Positions 60,061-64,000 of a stretch of DNA of 64,000 nucleotides are shown one piece after another. This stretch comes from Hofstenia miamia. Taxonomy: Eukaryota > Xenacoelomorpha > Acoela. Positions within the stretch are counted from its first letter, which is position 1, and every line of letters starts with the position of its first letter. The translations under genes were made by a program, and so were the position numbers. The stretch lies in NCBI GenBank assembly GCA_004352715.1, contig SCFE01000032.1:1121193-1185192 (forward strand). The letters are read 5' to 3'. Below the pieces are notes generated by a model, which was not told where the DNA came from, did no database searches, and was given only the letters and a program-made list of their open reading frames with translations.

Positions 60061-61010
60061 TCTAACATTACTTGTTCTATTTCTATTGTTGCCTGTTTTA
60101 GGTTTTGGAAGTGTAATACCCTTCCATTGTTTAGTTTATAGCTATTATTTGGTAAGTTTTGTGTTATTGTGAATGGCCCTGACCATTGTGTTTTTCGTTT
60201 TCTCACTTGGTTTACATCTTGTGTTCTTAGTAGTGTGTATGTGTAAACCTTATCCCCTTCTTGTGTGGGTTTGCCATAAATTTTCTTGTTGAAGTTCCAT
60301 TCCTGTCTGATTGCCAACTTTTTTTGTATTATGGCACATCACCTTGTGGATTCCCATGATTCAATCTTTTATTTTCTTGAATTGCAGCCTCTCTGCCATA
60401 CATCACTTTGTATGGTGTTATCCCTGTGGTTGTGTGTACTGATGTATTGTAGAAGTATTCTACCATTTCAATAATTTCTCACCAATCTCTAACTCTGATT
60501 CTTGACATTAGTACTCTTATCAGTTTAATCATGGTTCTATTTAGTCTTTCAACTGCTCCATTTGCTTGTGGGTGATATGCTGTAGTTATGTCTGTTATTA
60601 TTACCATTAGTTTTTTCATTTCTTCTAATAATTTACTTTCAAATTAGACTCCATGTTCAGATACTATTATTTCCATTCAGCAAAATTTTAGTATCCACTC
60701 TTTTATTATTTTTTGGCTACCATTTTCACTTTGGTGGAGTCTAGGGGTATCATTCTGGCATACCTGCTGAAGTTGTCCACCAGCACTATGATGTATTGGT
60801 AACCATTGTCTTGTGACAATTTCTCTAGATCTACTTGTACTATTTGGTTTGGTGTAATTGCTATTATTTTCTCTAACACTGCTGTTTGGTGTGGGAAGTG
60901 AGTTTTGTTATTGATTAAGCATGTTTTGCATTTGTTTATCACGTCTTCTACCACTTTTCTTATGGCTATTGTTATGAAGTGTGTTGAATGTTAGTTCAGT
61001 TTGTATGATT
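60061..61010 (-). pseudogene. Integrase of element C, decayed
   Basis: Zinc-module end CKTCLINNKTHFPHQT, catalytic-core start PNQIVQVDLEKLSQ and VDNFSRYARMIPLDST (60.75-60.95 kb), then in broken frames the HPQANGAVE region (about 60565) and a C-terminal part NKKIYGK, WSGPFTITQNLPNNSY, LHFQNLKQA near 60100-60320. The segment between the core and the tail is shorter than in A. Same tail as element E, including the run of six A that shifts the frame before ORF3. Confidence 0.82.
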
Positions 61011-61122
61011 CTCATGTGGCCATTTTTGTGGATTTTTCTTACTAGGTCTCTTCTGAAATATTCTGGTATGGCTATCTTTGCTATTTTCCCTGTACATATA
61101 GTAGTCCATTGTTATTAGTCTT

Positions 61123-61657
61123 CTATGTGTATCTTTGGAAGTAGCTGTTTGCTATTTTTCCTAGTGGTTTCTTTTCATCATTTAATTTTTCTATTATTTC
61201 TTTTAGGATAGTATCAGTTTGTTGTTCTTTGATGATTTCAGAAATGTTATTTCTTCTATTATTATTATGGGCATTATTGTTTTCCCTTTTTTGTTGGCAT
61301 TGATGTCTAGTAGTTTTTCCTTTATGAGGTAAAAATTCAAACTGTTTTCTTTCTATATCCATTTTTTCCATATCTTGTTGGTATTCTTGTAATGCTGTCC
61401 AGAAGTCAGCATTTTTGTGTAGTGGTCCCTTTCTGTGTTTGATTGTGAATTTAAATTCATTGAGGTACTCTATCAAATGTGATACTATGGAGGATTTCTC
61501 TCTGGAAAATTTCTTTAGCCATGCTAGTCAGCTATTGTCTGTTCTTACTTTTAATGGTTAACCTATTAGGAAATATTTGAATTTCTTTAACTTTCAACCA
61601 GTGCTAGCATTTCCAGTTTTGTTGATCCATAGTTTTCCTCACTTTGTTTTAGTTTTC
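61123..61657 (-). pseudogene. RNase H C-terminus and tether of element C, truncated
   Basis: Starts (right) with SEENYGSTKLE just inside the junction at 61657, then decayed frames, FKFTIKHRKGPLHKNADFWT and ALQEYQQDMEKM, and the linker to integrase. The polymerase part is absent because the element is cut here by LTR H. Confidence 0.82.
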
Positions 61658-62820
61658 TGTAGCATCATCCCAAAAGAATAACTGTAACAAATGAAGGATT
61701 AACGTCGAATGATTATAGTGATTAAATACAATCAAAAATATTATTGTAAAATTTAGTTAATGATTCTATTCATTTTGTAAAGATGCAACTAAGCTACAAT
61801 ATTGTGCAAATTAAGAGAAACTTGTTAGCTGATCAAGTAACATTTGACAAATTGCTATGAGCGAAATAACGCTTACGTATGAACAGCCATATTGGCAGAA
61901 GAATTATTTGAAATTCAAAATCAGCAGGTACTTTAGAAATTTTAAATAAATAGCTTTGAACTTAACTAGAAATTTGATGAACAATAAATTCTTCGGAGTT
62001 TATTTTATTTTCATTCTTCATTTATCTGGTTTGATTATTTAATAAAATGTGCAGCTAGGCGAGTTGTGTCAAGTAGTGGCTGGATCCCATCACGGGATTG
62101 ATTCGGAGGGTCCTTGTGCCAGTCACGAAACCACACTTACGTTACGGTTAGGAGTTTTTCGATTCTTGCCTAGTCTGACTATCGATCTACACATGTATGA
62201 AATAATTAATGCTTGAAACGACTGGATAGTCGAACCCTAGGAATATACATATTCTTAATAGTAGGAGACTCGACTATAATCGACTGAATAAGTGACCTTA
62301 CATGTATCTTTATTAAATGTAAGTTTAGGAAACTGCAATCTTATTAATTAAATTACTAAGCCAATAATTTTACGGTAATGGCTACCTTAATATTATTTAA
62401 ATGCAGTTAGTGTCAATGCCCGGTTGCTTTACTTGAACAAATCAACAAACACTTTACAAAAATTGAGTTTAAGTCAGTTACAACTTGACATGAGTGCACA
62501 CACTGAGCTAAAGTAAGGTACACATAATTAGTTCCACTTGAGCTGAGATGGTGCAGTGGATTCAGTCATCATTCATGAAGGAGGGGGACTGTGTTGTGGA
62601 GATCAGCTTCGGGCAGTAGCCCACAGAAGAACTGAAGAGGAAACGTCACATGGCTCCATCACCTAAACAGTGATAATCAATTTTCGATTAACTTAACTAG
62701 TTAACTAAAAAGGAAAAGTTTGGCAATTCAATAACTTAGTAACTCCTCACCTGCAATTTACTGAGTGATAATTATCAACAATAATACATGGTGCAAATAG
62801 GCCAGGTGGAGGATGCTACA
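61658..62820 (+). repeat. LTR H, D/F-type, without a recognisable interior
   Basis: TGTAGCATCATCC at the left and GGAGGATGCTACA at the right align with the ends of LTR D and F. The inner hairpin word GCTTCGGGCAGTAGCCCA is at 62606. No PBS or polypurine tract adjoins either end. The flanks TTTC and GAAA extend the terminal inverted repeat and are not a direct duplication. The two flanks come from different parts of different elements (RNase H of C, ORF3 of I), so this is not a simple solo-LTR insertion. Confidence 0.8.
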
Positions 62821-63560
62821 GAAACCCTGCAGCTTTTGTTGTAGTTCAATGATTTCAATTGAAATTCTTTCATTGCCATCTTGTATTTCCTCAACAATTG
62901 TATTTTACTGAAGGAGTATTCCTGATAATGTTGAATATGATAATTATACAGAATTTCCTTTTTAATCACTAGTAGATATTGTTGTGACTTTTCATTGTAG
63001 GCATTTGTGGGATGAGAAATTTGCTACTGTAGATGTGTCATTGATAATGGAAAGAATTCATCAGTTAAGCTACAAATTTTGATTTGCTGGTGGCTCCCCA
63101 CATATTTTTGAAAACATTTTCAGAAACAATGTTGTGCATCTCTGGATGCTATCACAAGTTTGTTACTAATAAGTGTAATAGGTAAGTTTCCTAATGGTTC
63201 TTCAGGATTGATTATTTGGCTGTAGTACTTTTCAAATGTTGTAGTTAGCTTTGTATTTTTAGTTGGTGGCAACATTAAAATTGAAGTGTCAATTTTTGAA
63301 CATATCAGAGATAGAAATGATAGCTATTTCAAGAAATTTGATTTTTCTGAACTGTTCCCTTCTGATTTTTAGAAGAGGTAAAGTTATTTCAAATTCTCAG
63401 TAAAATATATAGAAATTAACCATAGTGCTGAAGGCAAATTGACATTGGGAGCAAAGGTTTCTTCATAAAGCAAAGTATGAAAATCATTGAGATCAGAGAC
63501 TTATAGAGAATGTTGAATTGTAGTTAGTAACCATTCTACAAAATAATGGCATGCTGTGAA
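62821..63560 (-). pseudogene. Fragment I: divergent ORF3 piece
   Basis: Decayed minus-strand frames align with the middle of ORF3 of A: YEETFAPNVNLPSALWLIS (A: FKEFNAPHIRARTSIWMLS), LPLLKIRREQFRKIKFLEIA (A: LPIRRKEQKAMAKNKKYEIA), LMLPPTKNTKL and FEKYYSQIINPEEPLGN (A: FEKFYRRLLTQQHTLGR), NKLVIASRDAQ, KYVGSHQ, then ERISIIEIIELQQKLQ-like sequence (A: NQPIEIIEMVSKSQEE) up to LTR H. The match is residue by residue although the DNA is hardly alike, so this is a separate old lineage. Confidence 0.7.
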
Positions 63561-64000
63561 GGAGAAGCTATTGTAATCACTAGCCAGGCATTATTTTTAA
63601 GTTTATCAGCTTTAATTGATTTCTAAATGTTGTTTACTTCATTTATAGTGTTGACCAACTATGAATGAGAAAAAGAAATGTGACTGTTTATTATAGTATT
63701 GGGAGCTCATTTCTCTAAAATAAGTTCATAGATACTTGAAACAATATGTTGACATCTATCGGTTTATCCACCAGTAAGCATTGGTATAGGGATATCCTTT
63801 GAAGGAAAAGATTGGTATGTGTGAGTGCTGCAGTTGAGTTATAAAAATCGTGTAAGCCAAGATCATGAAAATTGTAAGGTTTTAAAATAAAGAAATTATC
63901 CAAACTAAGTTCTAATTTGTATAATTCAGAACCACAGAATTTGTTGTTATCCAGATCACTTAATATAATAACAAGTCTAATTTGGAGAAATTTTGCAATG
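63561..64000. other. Window end, no recognised feature
   Basis: Probably continues fragment I, whose ORF3 N-terminal half should lie here on the minus strand, but I see no block I can align. Confidence 0.4.

Larger units (their letters stand above)
54189..61657 (-). mobile_element. Element C: 5'-truncated relative of element A
   Basis: Order from right to left: RNase H tail, linker, integrase, ORF3 (with fragment J inserted), polypurine tract, 3' LTR. The RT, protease, gag and 5' LTR are missing: the element stops in RNase H at 61657, directly against LTR H. It is clearly diverged from A in DNA and protein, almost free of CpG, and full of TGA codons. It interrupts the RT of fragment G at 54188. 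Confidence 0.88.

Overview
The window is AT-rich nuclear DNA from an animal, most likely an invertebrate; the sequence does not allow a firmer placement. No host gene, rRNA, tRNA gene or CRISPR array could be supported. What can be recognised is transposable-element sequence at many ages. It includes several related Ty3/gypsy-type LTR retrotransposons, two LINE reverse-transcriptase remnants, a Tc1/mariner-like transposase remnant, a hAT-like element and a small hAT-like MITE (both with 8-bp target duplications), and several satellites and hairpins. Long placeholder gaps (three of exactly 1000 N) break up 30.8-36.5 kb, so the order of the small contigs there is uncertain.

Layout. 1-12.5 kb: intergenic sequence with a 132-bp tandem repeat, a possible MITE, two hairpin-rich repeat fields and a LINE fragment. 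12.58-15.96 kb (+): element D, an internally deleted LTR element flanked by CTAG duplications. 16-25.5 kb: hairpins, a hAT-like element, a MITE and a second LINE remnant. 25.57-29.66 kb (+): element F (5' LTR, primer-binding site, decayed gag, start of protease), cut by the LTR of element B (-). 31.8-35.5 kb: two small contigs, one with a mariner-like remnant and one (E, +) with integrase tail and ORF3. 39.4 kb (+): a divergent ORF3 scrap, K. 40.54-52.75 kb (-): element A, the best copy, with two 1.4-kb LTRs, PBS, gag, protease, RT, RNase H, integrase, a long 3' extension called ORF3 here, and a polypurine tract. 52.75-54.19 kb (+): fragment G (protease to RT). 54.19-61.66 kb (-): element C, a 5'-truncated relative carrying an inserted RT-RNase H fragment J. 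61.66-62.82 kb (+): LTR H. 62.8-63.6 kb (-): another divergent ORF3 scrap, I.

The main novelty is ORF3. After the GPY/F end of integrase, where an env gene can sit in other gypsy-type elements, these elements carry about 1,100-1,300 codons of unrecognised protein. In A it is in frame with the integrase tail. The same protein blocks recur in A/B, C/E, D, I and K, which are strongly diverged from each other, so it has evolved as coding sequence and is not flanking DNA. It shows no obvious signal peptide or membrane anchor. Near its start lies an array of short repeat units (protein motif close to C-Q/H-L-K-G); a 59-bp piece of that array has been copied to a second place in element A and is flanked there by a 10-bp direct repeat. 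Similar units appear at an unrelated position (the protease-RT linker) in fragment G.

All coding regions are broken. Many breaks are TGA codons where relatives have arginine. Older copies (C, E, G, F) have almost no CpG while A and D keep many, as expected if the host methylates CpG.
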